From CAVYBY01 sp963766935 (lineage in GTDB: Bacteria > Actinomycetota > UBA4738 > HRBIN12), in assembly GCA_963766935.1 (NCBI GenBank), contig CAVYBY010000002.1, forward strand, positions 377,766 through 441,765: 64,000 nt of DNA, given 5' to 3'. This document shows positions 17,709-26,392 of this stretch, piece by piece (positions within the stretch are counted from its first letter, which is position 1; every line of letters begins with the position of its first letter). The notes under the pieces are model-generated. The model saw only the letters and a program-made list of their open reading frames with translations. It did not search any database and was not told where the DNA came from. The position numbers and the translations under genes were made by a program.

Positions 17709-18637
17709 CGCCGAGAGCTTCGCACCTCTTCTCCGCCGGCGCTTCTTCCCGGCCGGCCCGGGCGGAGCGTGCGCAGGAACCGAAGGAACGCTCGCGCGCT
17801 CGGCGGCAGGGGGGAGCCACGCCGATACAGGACGTACCAGGAGCGGCGGATCGGCGTCCCGCGGACGCGAAGCAGCGCGAGCTCACCCGCGCCGAGCGCC
17901 GCCTCGACGGCCTCGCGCGGCGTGAGCGTCACGCCGAGGCCGAGCGCGACCGCCCGCGTGATCGCCCCGTTGCTTCCCATCTCCATCACCTCGTGCGGCT
18001 CGATCGCCGCCTCGCGAAGGAACTCCTCCGTTGCCTCGCGCGTTCCCGATCCGGGCTCCCGCAGAAGCCAGGTCTCACCGGCCAGGCGCGCGGGGTCGAC
18101 GGAGCGTCGCGGCCGGAGCGGATGGTCCGCGCGTGCGACGACCACCAGCGGATTCGGGCGGAACGCCTCACCCTCGATCCCACCTCCCTGCGGAGGCCGC
18201 CCGCCGACCGCCAGGTCGGCCTCCTCGTTCTCCAGGCGCGAGAGGAGGACGGCCCGGTTGACCACGTCGAGCGAGAGGTGGACGCCCGGGTTCCGGGAGA
18301 AGAACGCGGCCAGGATCGGAGGCAGGACGTACTCGCCGGCCGTGGTGACCGCGATGAGCCGGAGTGACCCGGGGTGCCCGGCGACCTCGCGGACCGTTCG
18401 GCCCGCCCGGTCGGCGAGCCCCACGATGCGCGCCGCGTAGCCGGCGAGCTCGCGCCCGGCCGGAGTGAGGCGGATCCCGCGGCCGACGCGCTCGGTCAGG
18501 TCGGCGCCGAGCTCGCGGGAGAGCGCGGTCACGGCCGCCGAGACCGACGGCTCGGTGACCACGAGCTGGGCCGCGGCCGCCCGGATCGAGCCGGTGCGTG
18601 CCACGGCGAGGAAGGTCGCGAGTTGTCCGAAGGTCAT
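17705..18637 (-). CDS. cbbR: LysR family regulator, probable CbbR
   Basis: A 310-residue LysR-type activator: helix-turn-helix at residues 1-60 (FLAVARTGSIRAAAAQL ... SVSAAVTALSRELG) and an effector-binding domain from about residue 90 (LRLIAVTTAGEYVLPPIL). It is divergent from the RuBisCO large-subunit gene, 83 bp away, which is the classic placement of CbbR. Effectors known for CbbR include RuBP, PEP and NADPH; which apply here cannot be seen. It leads an overlapping unit with a nucleotidyltransferase and an SRPBCC protein, which is unusual for cbbR. Confidence 0.85.
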   Translation of the reverse strand: MTFGQLATFLAVARTGSIRAAAAQLVVTEPSVSAAVTALSRELGADLTERVGRGIRLTPAGRELAGYAARIVGLADRAGRTVREVAGHPGSLRLIAVTTAGEYVLPPILAAFFSRNPGVHLSLDVVNRAVLLSRLENEEADLAVGGRPPQGGGIEGEAFRPNPLVVVARADHPLRPRRSVDPARLAGETWLLREPGSGTREATEEFLREAAIEPHEVMEMGSNGAITRAVALGLGVTLTPREAVEAALGAGELALLRVRGTPIRRSWYVLYRRGSPLPPSARAFLRFLRTLRPGRPGRSAGGEEVRSSRR

Positions 18638-18720
18638 GGTTGATGGTTAGGCAAAAGGCGAAGTGACCTTCGAGAAGTTTACATTGTTACCGCACCCAGG
18701 CGCGGCTACCGTGGCCGACG
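18638..18720. promoter_or_regulatory. cbbR-cbbL divergent control region
   Basis: The 83 bp between cbbR and cbbL contain an AT-richer patch (about 18,645-18,690) that stands out from the GC-rich surroundings. It holds the inverted repeat CTTCGAGAAG (18,668-18,677), and TTTACATTGTTACC follows just behind it; either could be part of a LysR-type binding site (T-N11-A style). Both promoters must lie here. Site assignment is inference. Confidence 0.45.
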
Positions 18721-20184
18721 ATGGGCGACACCACGAACGACGGCGCCGAGCGGTCCCGGTTCGCAGCCGGGGTCATCCCCTATACGGAGATGGGCTACTG
18801 GCGGCCCGACTACGAACCCGAGGACTCCGACATCCTGGCCGCGTTCCGGATCACCCCCCAGCGGGGCGTCTCGCCGGAGGAGGCCGGGGCGGCCGTCGCC
18901 GGCGAGTCATCGACGGCGACCTGGACCGTCGTGTGGACCGACCAGCTGACTGCGTACGACAACTACCAAGGCAAGTGCTACCGGGTGGAGCCGGTCCCGG
19001 GCACCGACCCGCCGCAGTACATCGCCTACATCGCGTACAAGCTGGATCTGTTCGAGGAGGGATCGATCGCCAACATGACCTCCTCGATCATCGGGAACGT
19101 CTTCGGCTTCAAGGCGCTCCTGGCGCTTCGCCTGGAGGACCTGCGCGTGCCGCCCGAGTACCTCAAGACCTTCCAGGGACCGCCGCACGGCATCGTGATC
19201 GAGCGCGAGATGCTCAACAAGTACGGGCGGCCGCTCCTGGGCGCCACGGTGAAGCCCAAGCTCGGGCTCAGCCCGCGAAACTACGGACGCGTCGTCTACG
19301 AGGCGCTTCGAGGCGGCCTCGACTTCACCAAGGACGACGAGAACACCAACTCCCAGCCGTTCAACCGCTGGCGCGACCGGTACCTCTACTGCATGGAGGC
19401 CGTGAACCGGTCCATCGAGCAGACGGGCGAGCTCAAGGGGCACTACCTGAACGTGACCGCGGCAACCATGGAGCAGATGTACGAGCGGGCCGAGTTCGCG
19501 AAAGAGCTCGGGAGTGTCGTGATCATGATGGACCTCACGGTCGGCTTCACCGCGATGGCGTCCATGTCGAACTGGGCGCGCGCGAACGGCGTACTCCTGC
19601 ACCTGCACCGGGCCGGGCATTCCACGTACACGCGCCAGAAGACGCACGGCGTCAACTTCCGCGTGATCGCGAAGTGGTGCCGCATGCTCGGCGTCGACCA
19701 CATCCACGCGGGAACCGTCGTCGGCAAGCTCGAGGGCGACCCGAACGCCATCAAGGGCTACTACGACACCTGCCGCGAGAATCGGAACCCCGAGAACCGC
19801 GTGATCGGGCACTACTTCGATCAGGACTGGATGCACATGCCGGGCGTGATGCCGGTCGCCTCGGGCGGCATCCACGCCGGCCAGACGCACCAGCTCCTGC
19901 ACTACCTCGGCGAGGACGTCATCCTGCAGTTCGGCGGCGGAACGATCGGCCACCCCATGGGCGTGGCCGCCGGGGCCGCGGCCAACCGCGTCGCGGTCGA
20001 GGCCATGATCAAGGCCCGCAACGAGGGCCGCGAGCTGATGCGCGAGGGCCCCGACGTCCTGAAGGCCGCAGCCCGGCACTCGCCGGAGCTCGCGGCCGCG
20101 CTCGACGTCTGGGGAGACGTGACCTTCGAGTACGAGTCGACCGACACGCCGGACGTGACCGTGACCGAGACGCCGGTGAGCTGA
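18721..20184 (+). CDS. cbbL: RuBisCO large subunit, red-type form I
   Basis: Fixes CO2 onto ribulose-1,5-bisphosphate; 487 residues, full length. Active-site residues are all present: Lys178 in VKPKLGLS, the carbamylated Lys204 in GLDFTKDDEN, and loop-6 Lys336 in TVVGKLEGD. The N-terminus (AGVIPYTEMGYWRPDY), HGIVIERE and the partner genes cbbS and cbbX place it in the red-like group (forms IC/ID/IE) rather than the green type. The gene starts 83 bp from divergent cbbR and overlaps cbbS by one base. No phosphoribulokinase or other Calvin-cycle gene is in the window, so the pathway is only partly documented here. Confidence 0.97.
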   Translation: MGDTTNDGAERSRFAAGVIPYTEMGYWRPDYEPEDSDILAAFRITPQRGVSPEEAGAAVAGESSTATWTVVWTDQLTAYDNYQGKCYRVEPVPGTDPPQYIAYIAYKLDLFEEGSIANMTSSIIGNVFGFKALLALRLEDLRVPPEYLKTFQGPPHGIVIEREMLNKYGRPLLGATVKPKLGLSPRNYGRVVYEALRGGLDFTKDDENTNSQPFNRWRDRYLYCMEAVNRSIEQTGELKGHYLNVTAATMEQMYERAEFAKELGSVVIMMDLTVGFTAMASMSNWARANGVLLHLHRAGHSTYTRQKTHGVNFRVIAKWCRMLGVDHIHAGTVVGKLEGDPNAIKGYYDTCRENRNPENRVIGHYFDQDWMHMPGVMPVASGGIHAGQTHQLLHYLGEDVILQFGGGTIGHPMGVAAGAAANRVAVEAMIKARNEGRELMREGPDVLKAAARHSPELAAALDVWGDVTFEYESTDTPDVTVTETPVS

Positions 20185-20597
20185 TGCGGATCACCCAGGG
20201 AACGTTCTCGTATCTGCCGGATCTCACCGACGACGAGATCCGGATGCAGATCCAGTACGGCATCGACCGTGGCTGGGCCGTCGCCATCGAGTACACCGAC
20301 GACCCGCATCCGCGCAACGTCTACTGGGAGATGTGGGGCATGCCGATGTTCGATCTCGCCGACGCCGCCGGCCCGGCGCTTGAGGTCGCGCGCTGCCGCG
20401 AGGCGTTCCCTCGTCACTACGTGCGGGTCAACCTCTACGACTCCTCGCTCACCAAGATGACGGTCGCGCTCCAGTTCCTGGTCCAGCGCCCGGCGGACGA
20501 GCCTGGGTTCCGGCTGGACCGTCAGGAGTCGCACGACCGGGTCATCCGCTACACGCTGCATCCCTACGCGCTGGACCGCCCGTCCGGCGAGCGGTAG
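20184..20597 (+). CDS. cbbS: RuBisCO small subunit
   Basis: A 137-residue small subunit. ITQGTFSYLPDLTDDEI at the N-terminus and YWEMWGMPMFD are the usual red-type signatures, and the C-terminus carries the extension that forms the central beta-barrel in red-type enzymes (from about residue 105). ATG shares its A with the cbbL stop (TGATG), so the two are translationally coupled. Confidence 0.96.
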   Translation: MRITQGTFSYLPDLTDDEIRMQIQYGIDRGWAVAIEYTDDPHPRNVYWEMWGMPMFDLADAAGPALEVARCREAFPRHYVRVNLYDSSLTKMTVALQFLVQRPADEPGFRLDRQESHDRVIRYTLHPYALDRPSGER

Positions 20598-20601
20598 AGC
20601 G

Positions 20602-21642
20602 ATGTCCGACCCCGTCGCGCCCAACATGGGCCCCGGCCTGCGCGAGGGCGTCTCGGACCGGTTCGGCCGCGCGGAAGTCGACCCACGGTTCCGCGATCTC
20701 GACGAGTCGGAGATCCCGGACGACACCGAGGTCGACGTCAAGGAGATCCTCGAGGACTCGCGGCTGGAGGAGGTGCTGGGCGACCTCGATCGCGAGCTGG
20801 TCGCGCTCGACGAGGTAAAGGCGCGGATCCGCGAGATCGCCTCGCTCCTGCTCGTCGATCGCCTCCGCCGCCGGATCGGGCTCGAGGCGGAGGCTCCGAC
20901 GCTCCACATGAGCTTCACCGGCAACCCCGGGACCGGCAAGACCACCGTCGCGAAGAAGATGGGCCAGATCCTCTTCCGGCTCGGCTACCTGCGGAAGGGC
21001 CACCTCGTGAGCGTCTCGCGGGACGACCTCGTCGGTCAGTACGTCGGGCACACGGCACCCAAGACGCGCGAGGCGATCGCCCGGGCGATGGGAGGCGTGC
21101 TCTTCATCGACGAGGCGTACCTGATCTACCGCGTCGACAACGAGCGCGACTACGGGCAGGAGACGGTCGAGATCCTCCTCGAGGCCATGGAGAACCAGCG
21201 CGAGGACCTGTGCGTCGTCATGGCGGGCTACAAGGAGCAGATGGACCGGTTCTTCACCGACGTCCCGGGCCTGTCCTCCCGCATCGCCCACCACATCGAC
21301 TTCCCCGACTACTCGATCGGCGAGCTGATGTCGATCGGGCGGCTGATGGCCGGTGAGCAGCGGTACCGGCTGACCGGTGAGGCCGAGGCGGCGTTCGAGG
21401 ACTACCTGCGCCTGCGGATGGAGCAGCCGAGGTTCGCGAACGGACGGAGCGTCCGAAACGCGCTCGACCGCGTGCGCATGCGTCACGCGATCCGGTTGTA
21501 CGAGGCGGCTCGCTCGGGCCGGCCGGTCACGAAGCGCGACCTCATGACGATCGAGGCGGACGACATCCGCAAGAGCCGCGTCTTCGAGGGCGGGGTGTAT
21601 CCGGGCGGCGCCCAGGGTCCGGCGAAGACGCTCGAGTCCTGA
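20602..21642 (+). CDS. cbbX: CbbX, red-type RuBisCO activase (AAA+)
   Basis: AAA+ ATPase that removes inhibitory sugar phosphates from red-type RuBisCO by pulling on the large-subunit C-terminus. Walker A GNPGTGKTT is at about residues 107-115 and Walker B VLFIDEAY near 170; the pore-loop region follows Walker A (DDLVGQYVGHT). At 346 residues it is longer than the usual 290-310 because of about 45 acidic residues at the N-terminus (DLDESEIPDDTEVDVKEI). It lies 4 nt behind cbbS in the same operon. Confidence 0.95.
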   Translation: MSDPVAPNMGPGLREGVSDRFGRAEVDPRFRDLDESEIPDDTEVDVKEILEDSRLEEVLGDLDRELVALDEVKARIREIASLLLVDRLRRRIGLEAEAPTLHMSFTGNPGTGKTTVAKKMGQILFRLGYLRKGHLVSVSRDDLVGQYVGHTAPKTREAIARAMGGVLFIDEAYLIYRVDNERDYGQETVEILLEAMENQREDLCVVMAGYKEQMDRFFTDVPGLSSRIAHHIDFPDYSIGELMSIGRLMAGEQRYRLTGEAEAAFEDYLRLRMEQPRFANGRSVRNALDRVRMRHAIRLYEAARSGRPVTKRDLMTIEADDIRKSRVFEGGVYPGGAQGPAKTLES

Positions 21643-21690
21643 CGGCGCGGCTCGGCCCGTCGCCGGACCGAGGGCTGAGAGAATCCGCCC

Positions 21691-22845
21691 ATGGCCACGG
21701 CGTCGACGCGAACCCCGCCGCGGGCGGAGGTGATCGGCTCGCTGCTTCGGCCCCCGGCGCTCCGGGAGGCCGTCGAGTCCTTCTACGAGCGCGGCCACTC
21801 GGCCGTTCTCGCCGAGGAGCGAGCCAAGGACCGGACGACGCTCCGCGAGATCGAGGACGCGGCGATCCGCGAGGCGGTGCGGCGGCAGGTCGACCTCGGC
21901 CTCGACGTGGTGACCGACGGCGAGTTCCGCCGCTTCATGTTCATGAACTCCTTCTACGACGCCGTCGAAGGCGTCCGGACCGGCAAGACAGTGAGCTTTC
22001 GTAACGATCGTGGCGACGACGTCGAGCTCAACATCCATGAGATCGCCGGGCGGCTTCGTCCGGTCGACTCGCCGGCAGCGCGGGAGGCGGGGTTCCTCGC
22101 GGCGTTGCCGGACGCGCCCGTGTTCAAGGTGACGTTCCCGGCGGCGTCGATCTTCGCGCACCCGCTGACGACGGTGGTGGGCCCCGGCGGCGGCGGGTAC
22201 TCGTCGCTGGAGGCGTTCGTGGCACACGCCGTCGAGATCGAGCGGTCGCTCGTCGCCGACGCGGTGGCCGCCGGTGCCCCCTACGTGCAGTTCGACTTCC
22301 CCCTGTACCCGTATCTCTGCGACCCGGCGTGGATCTCGCGGTTCGAGGCCGCAGGGCATCGCGTCGAGGACGTCCTCGAGCGCGCGCTTGCGGCGGATCG
22401 GGCCGTGCTGGAGGGCATTCCTTCGAACGTCCGCACCGGCCTGCACATCTGCCGCGGGAACTACCGATCGTCGTGGATGTGCGAGGGCTCGCTGGAGCCG
22501 GTGGCGGAGCGCGTGTTCGACCTGCCCTATGACTCCTTCCTGGTCGAGTGGGATGACGAGGGGCGCGACGGCGGGTTCGAGCCCGTGCGGTTCCTGCGCG
22601 AGGGCTCCGTGATGGTGATGGGGATCGTCTCGACGAAGACTCCGGTGTTGGAGGACGAGGACGACCTCGTCCGCCGGATGGAAGAGGCGGCCGGGATCGT
22701 TGGCGGCATGGACCGGCTCGCGATCAGCCCTCAGTGCGGCTTCGCATCGGTCATCGTCGGCAACGAGATCGACGAGGAGACCCAATGGCGCAAGCTCGAC
22801 CTCGTCAATCGCGTCGCGGATCGTCTCTGGGGATCCGGGGGGTAG
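21691..22845 (+). CDS. MetE C-terminal-domain-like protein (cobalamin-independent methionine synthase family)
   Basis: A 384-residue protein of the MetE/UROD-like TIM barrel type without the MetE N-terminal half. Zinc-ligand regions are recognisable as LHICRGN and the C-terminal SPQCGFAS; VTDGEFRR near residue 74 is also typical. Members act in methyl transfer to thiols, in 2-hydroxypropyl-CoM chemistry, or are unassigned, so the substrate is open. It starts 48 bp after cbbX, with GAGAAT (21,679-21,684) just before the ATG, so it may be transcribed on its own. Confidence 0.8.
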   Translation: MATASTRTPPRAEVIGSLLRPPALREAVESFYERGHSAVLAEERAKDRTTLREIEDAAIREAVRRQVDLGLDVVTDGEFRRFMFMNSFYDAVEGVRTGKTVSFRNDRGDDVELNIHEIAGRLRPVDSPAAREAGFLAALPDAPVFKVTFPAASIFAHPLTTVVGPGGGGYSSLEAFVAHAVEIERSLVADAVAAGAPYVQFDFPLYPYLCDPAWISRFEAAGHRVEDVLERALAADRAVLEGIPSNVRTGLHICRGNYRSSWMCEGSLEPVAERVFDLPYDSFLVEWDDEGRDGGFEPVRFLREGSVMVMGIVSTKTPVLEDEDDLVRRMEEAAGIVGGMDRLAISPQCGFASVIVGNEIDEETQWRKLDLVNRVADRLWGSGG

Positions 22846-22898
22846 GTCCGGCGGACCACGTGCGGGTTGCGACGAGGAGGCGTGTCAGTCCCTCGTCC

Positions 22899-22904
22899 TA
22901 CACT
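22899..22904 (+). promoter_or_regulatory. -10-like hexamer TACACT, leaderless start of DUF222-HNH gene
   Basis: TACACT ends seven bases before the GTG at 22,912, a spacing seen repeatedly in this window and expected for a leaderless transcript. It argues for that GTG rather than the upstream TTG 22,867 or GTG 22,882. Confidence 0.4.
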
Positions 22905-22911
22905 CGAACAC

Positions 22912-24153
22912 GTGTTCGCCACGGATCAACGTCGAGGTTCGCTGCCATCGATCGCGCGACTGCGCGGAGCGGTGGATCAACTCACGAGCGCCCTTCGAGG
23001 ATTCGCTCCGGCGGACGAACCCCTCGGTGGTGACGAGCTCGAGCGGGTCTTCGGTGAGCTGACGGCGCTCGGAAAGGCGCTGGAGGTCACGCGGCTCGGT
23101 TTGCTGGCTCGGATCGATCGAGAACGGACATGGGCCGCGGATGGGCACGCGTCGTCGACCTCGTGGGTGGCGAGTCGGTTCGGTGAGACCGGTCCTGCGG
23201 CTGCGGCCGACGTCCACACCGCGCGAGCGCTCGAGCAGATGCCGAAGACGAAAGCGGCGCTCGCCGCCGGAGACGTCGCCAGATCCGCGGTGCGAATGCT
23301 CGTGCAGGCTCACCGCGTGGCGCCGGAGGCATTCGGCGCAGTCGAGGAGCGTCTCGTCGATGCCGCGCGCGTCCTGCCGGGCCGCGAGCTGGAACGCACG
23401 GTCGCCGCGTGGACCGAACAAGCCGACGCGGAAGCAGCCCGTCGCGATGCCGAGCACGCCTACCGCAGACGCAACCTTCACCTGTCCACGACGCTCTCTG
23501 GGATGGTCCGGTTGACCGGCGAGCTCGACCGGCCGGCCGGGGAGGCCTTCATCACGGCGATCGCGGCGGAGGTGGACCGGCAGGTTCGAGCTGCCGACCC
23601 GACCGACACGAGGACGCCGGAGCAACGGCGCGCCGACGCGCTCGGCGAGATCACGGACGCATACCTCCGCCGGCGCGACCGGCCGACGGTCGCCGGTGAG
23701 CGACCGCACGTCTCGATCGTGGTCGACCTCGAAACCATGAAGGGGCTCCCCGGTCGATCCGATGCCGAGCACACTGGGCGCATGCCGACCGAAGCGGTGC
23801 GGGGGCTCACCTGCGATGCGGTCATCAGCCGGATCGTGATGGCCGGCCGTTCGGTGCCGCTCGACGTGGGGCGCCGGACGCCGGTCGTCTCGCCGGCGCT
23901 CCGCCGTGCGCTGATCGCGCGCGATCGAGGCTGCGTCTTCGCCAACTGTGGTCGCCGGGCGGACTGGTGCGACGCCCACCACGTTCGCCACTGGGCGGAC
24001 GGCGGGTCGACCAGGCTCGAGAACCTGGTGCTCCTCTGCCGGTTTCACCACCGCCTGGTGCATTTGGGCAGGTTCCATCTGGAGATGGTCGATTCGCTTC
24101 CGGTCGTGTGGAACCACGACTGGGGCGAAGTCGAGGTCGGGGGACGGCAATGA
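22912..24153 (+). CDS. DUF222 / HNH endonuclease domain protein (13E12 repeat family)
   Basis: About 413 residues. The long helical DUF222 region covers roughly residues 20-300, and the C-terminus has an HNH nuclease domain: DRGCVFANCGRRADWCDAHH with paired cysteines and the HH, then NLVLLCRFHHRLVH. This architecture is the actinobacterial REP13E12 family, present in many scattered copies and thought to behave like a mobile or selfish gene; its real activity is unknown. Start GTG 22,912 chosen from the leaderless -10 pattern; the frame is open to TTG 22,867. Confidence 0.82.
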   Translation: MFATDQRRGSLPSIARLRGAVDQLTSALRGFAPADEPLGGDELERVFGELTALGKALEVTRLGLLARIDRERTWAADGHASSTSWVASRFGETGPAAAADVHTARALEQMPKTKAALAAGDVARSAVRMLVQAHRVAPEAFGAVEERLVDAARVLPGRELERTVAAWTEQADAEAARRDAEHAYRRRNLHLSTTLSGMVRLTGELDRPAGEAFITAIAAEVDRQVRAADPTDTRTPEQRRADALGEITDAYLRRRDRPTVAGERPHVSIVVDLETMKGLPGRSDAEHTGRMPTEAVRGLTCDAVISRIVMAGRSVPLDVGRRTPVVSPALRRALIARDRGCVFANCGRRADWCDAHHVRHWADGGSTRLENLVLLCRFHHRLVHLGRFHLEMVDSLPVVWNHDWGEVEVGGRQ

Positions 24154-24202
24154 TGGTCAATGGGGTCCGATGATCGGCGCGAGCGTGCGGTCGATGAGTC
24201 GC

Positions 24203-25051
24203 TCAGTCGCGGCGCGGCGGGCGGATGCCGCGGAACTCCCAGTCCCCGCCGAGGGCGGTCGAGACGACCTCCTCGGACTCGCTGGGCTGCGCGCCGACGT
24301 CGTCGCGGATCGGGACCGTTCCCTCGACGATCGTGTTGCGGAGCGTGCCGAGCCCCTCGACCTCGACCTCGACGACGTCGCCGGGCTCGACGGGGCGCGA
24401 GTTGGCGGGCGTGCCGGACAGGATCACGTCGCCCGGCTCGAGCGTGATGGTCCGCGCGATGTCCGCGACCAGATAGTGCATGTCCCAGATCATCTCGTCC
24501 GTCGTGCCGTCCTGGCGGACCTCGCCGTTCACGCGCGTGCGGATGCGCTTGCCGTGGAAGTCCCAGCCGGTGACGAGACCCGGGCCGAGTGGGCAGAGCG
24601 TGTCCGACCCCTTGACGCGGAGCATCGAGCCCGCGTCGGTGTCGCGGAAGTCGTGGAGCCCGAAGTCGTTGCCGATCGTGTACCCGAGGATGTGCGCGCC
24701 GGCCTCGGCCGGCTCGATGTGGCGGGAGCGCGAGCCGATGACGATCCCGATCTCGCCCTCATAGTTGAGGAAGCGGCATCGGGGCGGCCGCACGACCTCG
24801 CCGCCGTGGGCGTTGAGGGAGCTGACCGGCTTGTGGAAGTAGGTCGGAGCGGCGCCGAGCGTGGCGCCGAACTCCGCGCGGCGGCTCTCGTAGTTCAGAT
24901 GGACGCAGATGATCTTGGTCGGCGTGACCGGCGGCAGATGCATCGGCTCGTCGAGCGGCATGCGGCGCCCGCCGGCGGCCACCAGCTCGTCTCCCTCGCG
25001 AACGACCTCGACCGGGGAGCCGTCCACCACGATTCGCCGCGTCTCCGTCAT
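24203..25051 (-). CDS. fumarylacetoacetate hydrolase family protein (HpaG-like)
   Basis: A 282-residue FAH-fold enzyme. Metal-binding glutamates sit in NYEGEIGIVIG, a third acidic ligand near GYTIGNDFGLHD; SGTPANSRPVEPGD is the conserved C-terminal loop. Enzymes of this type hydrolyse or decarboxylate 2-oxo-acid ring-cleavage products; it could serve downstream of the HpaE/HpaD pair 20 kb away, but the family is broad. Divergent from the acetoacetate-decarboxylase-like gene across 68 bp. Confidence 0.83.
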   Translation of the reverse strand: MTETRRIVVDGSPVEVVREGDELVAAGGRRMPLDEPMHLPPVTPTKIICVHLNYESRRAEFGATLGAAPTYFHKPVSSLNAHGGEVVRPPRCRFLNYEGEIGIVIGSRSRHIEPAEAGAHILGYTIGNDFGLHDFRDTDAGSMLRVKGSDTLCPLGPGLVTGWDFHGKRIRTRVNGEVRQDGTTDEMIWDMHYLVADIARTITLEPGDVILSGTPANSRPVEPGDVVEVEVEGLGTLRNTIVEGTVPIRDDVGAQPSESEEVVSTALGGDWEFRGIRPPRRD

Positions 25052-25106
25052 GTCTTGATCATGTCTCCGTTCTTGCTCCTTCGGGGGGCCGGCCGGAGCC
25101 GACGCG

Positions 25107-25112
25107 TAGGAT
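25107..25112 (+). promoter_or_regulatory. -10-like hexamer TAGGAT before acetoacetate-decarboxylase-like gene
   Basis: TAGGAT ends seven bases before the GTG start at 25,120 and no ribosome-binding site intervenes, the pattern of a leaderless transcript. Confidence 0.45.
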
Positions 25113-25119
25113 AGACCGC

Positions 25120-25908
25120 GTGCCGGAGTTGAAGGGGTTCCTGGTCCCGCGGACGCCGGGCGGGCAGGCCTCGATCATTCCGCCCCCGCCCTGGCACTAC
25201 TCCGGTGACGTCCTCACCGTGGAGTACCGGGCCGACCCCGCGGCGGTCGCGGCGCTGCTCCCCGACGGCGTCGATCCGGCCGAGGACGAGCCCGGCGCCG
25301 TCGCGGTGATCTTCGCGGACTGGCAGTCGTGCGGTGACGACGGCGCTGAGCTGCTCGACCCGGTGCGGGCTCAGTACAAAGAGGCCTTCGTCGTGGTCCG
25401 GTGCCGCTACGGCGGACAGACGTACTCGCGCTGCGTCTTCATCTGGGTCGACAAGGATTTCGCACTCGCCCGCGGCTGGTTCCAGGGCTACCCCAAGAAG
25501 ATCGGCTCGATCTGGATGACACGGCCGGTGACGGTCGGCCGTGCCGGCCCGCGGCTCGAACCGGGCGGCACGTTCGGCGCGACCCTGGCGGCGAACGACC
25601 GGCGACTCGTCGACGTGCGCTTCACCATCGCCGGACCGAGCGAGACGGGCGGGTTCGTCAACGCGCTCCCGATGCTGCACTCGCGGTGGATGCCCTCGAT
25701 CGAGCCGGGAACCGGCGACGCGCTCGACGAGCTCGTGACGATGTCCTCGAGCGACGTGGAGCTGGGTCCGGTGTGGGGCGGTGACGCGGAGGTCGCCATC
25801 TACGATGCGCCGGGCGAGGAGCTGGCCGCGCTGCGCCCGATCGAGCCTATCGCGGCGTACTGGCGTCGGGTCGGCGCGACGTTCGCGGGAGGCAAGCGAC
25901 TCGGCTGA
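25120..25908 (+). CDS. acetoacetate decarboxylase family protein
   Basis: A 262-residue protein of the acetoacetate decarboxylase fold. QGYPKKIGSIW carries the adjacent lysines of which one forms the Schiff base in true decarboxylases; GTFGATLAAN and the C-terminal strands also fit. Many members act on other 2- or 3-oxo acids or as aldolase-like enzymes. It lies back to back with an FAH-family gene, so a joint role in the breakdown of oxo-acid intermediates is reasonable but inferred. Confidence 0.82.
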   Translation: MPELKGFLVPRTPGGQASIIPPPPWHYSGDVLTVEYRADPAAVAALLPDGVDPAEDEPGAVAVIFADWQSCGDDGAELLDPVRAQYKEAFVVVRCRYGGQTYSRCVFIWVDKDFALARGWFQGYPKKIGSIWMTRPVTVGRAGPRLEPGGTFGATLAANDRRLVDVRFTIAGPSETGGFVNALPMLHSRWMPSIEPGTGDALDELVTMSSSDVELGPVWGGDAEVAIYDAPGEELAALRPIEPIAAYWRRVGATFAGGKRLG

Positions 25909-25945
25909 GGCTCGGCTGAACTGAAGGCCGGGCTGAGCCGAAGCC
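25909..25945. terminator. imperfect hairpin between convergent genes
   Basis: GGCTCGGCT (25,909-25,917) can pair with AGCCGAAGCC (25,936-25,945) with one bulge, directly between the ends of the decarboxylase-like and PAS genes, so it could serve both strands. Evidence is positional. Confidence 0.35.
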
Positions 25946-25948
25946 GCG

Positions 25949-26317
25949 TCAGGTGGCGGCCGGAGCCACCGGAACCTCGGCGTCCGCCTCGTGCAGCCAC
26001 GAGACAACGAGCGGCCCGTCGGGACCCGCGACGGCGATCGCCTCGGCCTCGACGGCGATCTCGCTGCCGTCGGCGCGCCGGACGGTCAGCATGCCGGACC
26101 AGTGGTCGTCCTCCGGTGCCCCGGATTGCCCGGAGTCGAGGACGACGTCGTCCACGCTCAGGCTGAGCAGCTCGTCCAAGGGGTAGCCGAGAAGCCGCTG
26201 AGCGGCGTCGTTTGCGTCCACGTATCGCCGGTCCGGGTCGGTCACCAACAGGGCTTGACCCCCATGCGGCGTGGTGCCGCGCTGCGTCTCGGCGTTGCGT
26301 CCCAACAAGTCCCCCAT
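25949..26317 (-). CDS. single PAS-domain protein
   Basis: About 122 residues from ATG 26,317, nearly all one PAS domain: LLVTDPDRRYVDANDAAQRLLGYPLDELLSL, then a SGMLTVRRADGSEIAVEAEA strand region. No output domain is attached, so it may sense a small molecule or redox state for a partner protein. The frame is open upstream, but that part overlaps the divergent FAH gene and shows no PAS features. Confidence 0.7.
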   Translation of the reverse strand: MGDLLGRNAETQRGTTPHGGQALLVTDPDRRYVDANDAAQRLLGYPLDELLSLSVDDVVLDSGQSGAPEDDHWSGMLTVRRADGSEIAVEAEAIAVAGPDGPLVVSWLHEADAEVPVAPAAT

Positions 26318-26377
26318 TCGCGGTTGTCCTGCCACCGTACTGCCTCTGCGCGCACCGGGGGAACCCCTGCGATGCGG

Positions 26378-26383
26378 TAGCCT
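26378..26383 (+). promoter_or_regulatory. -10-like hexamer TAGCCT before second FAH gene
   Basis: TAGCCT lies nine bases before the ATG at 26,393, with no Shine-Dalgarno sequence between; a candidate leaderless promoter. Confidence 0.35.
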
Positions 26384-26392
26384 CGTCGCGCC

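Noticed and set aside
17705..22845. Horizontally acquired island around RuBisCO
   Set aside because: Base composition and codon use look like the neighbours, and there are no integrases, tRNAs or repeats at the borders; only phylogeny could decide.
22912..24153. DUF222-HNH as part of a defence system
   Set aside because: No methyltransferase, helicase or other defence partner is near; the family is usually a solitary repeat in actinobacteria.
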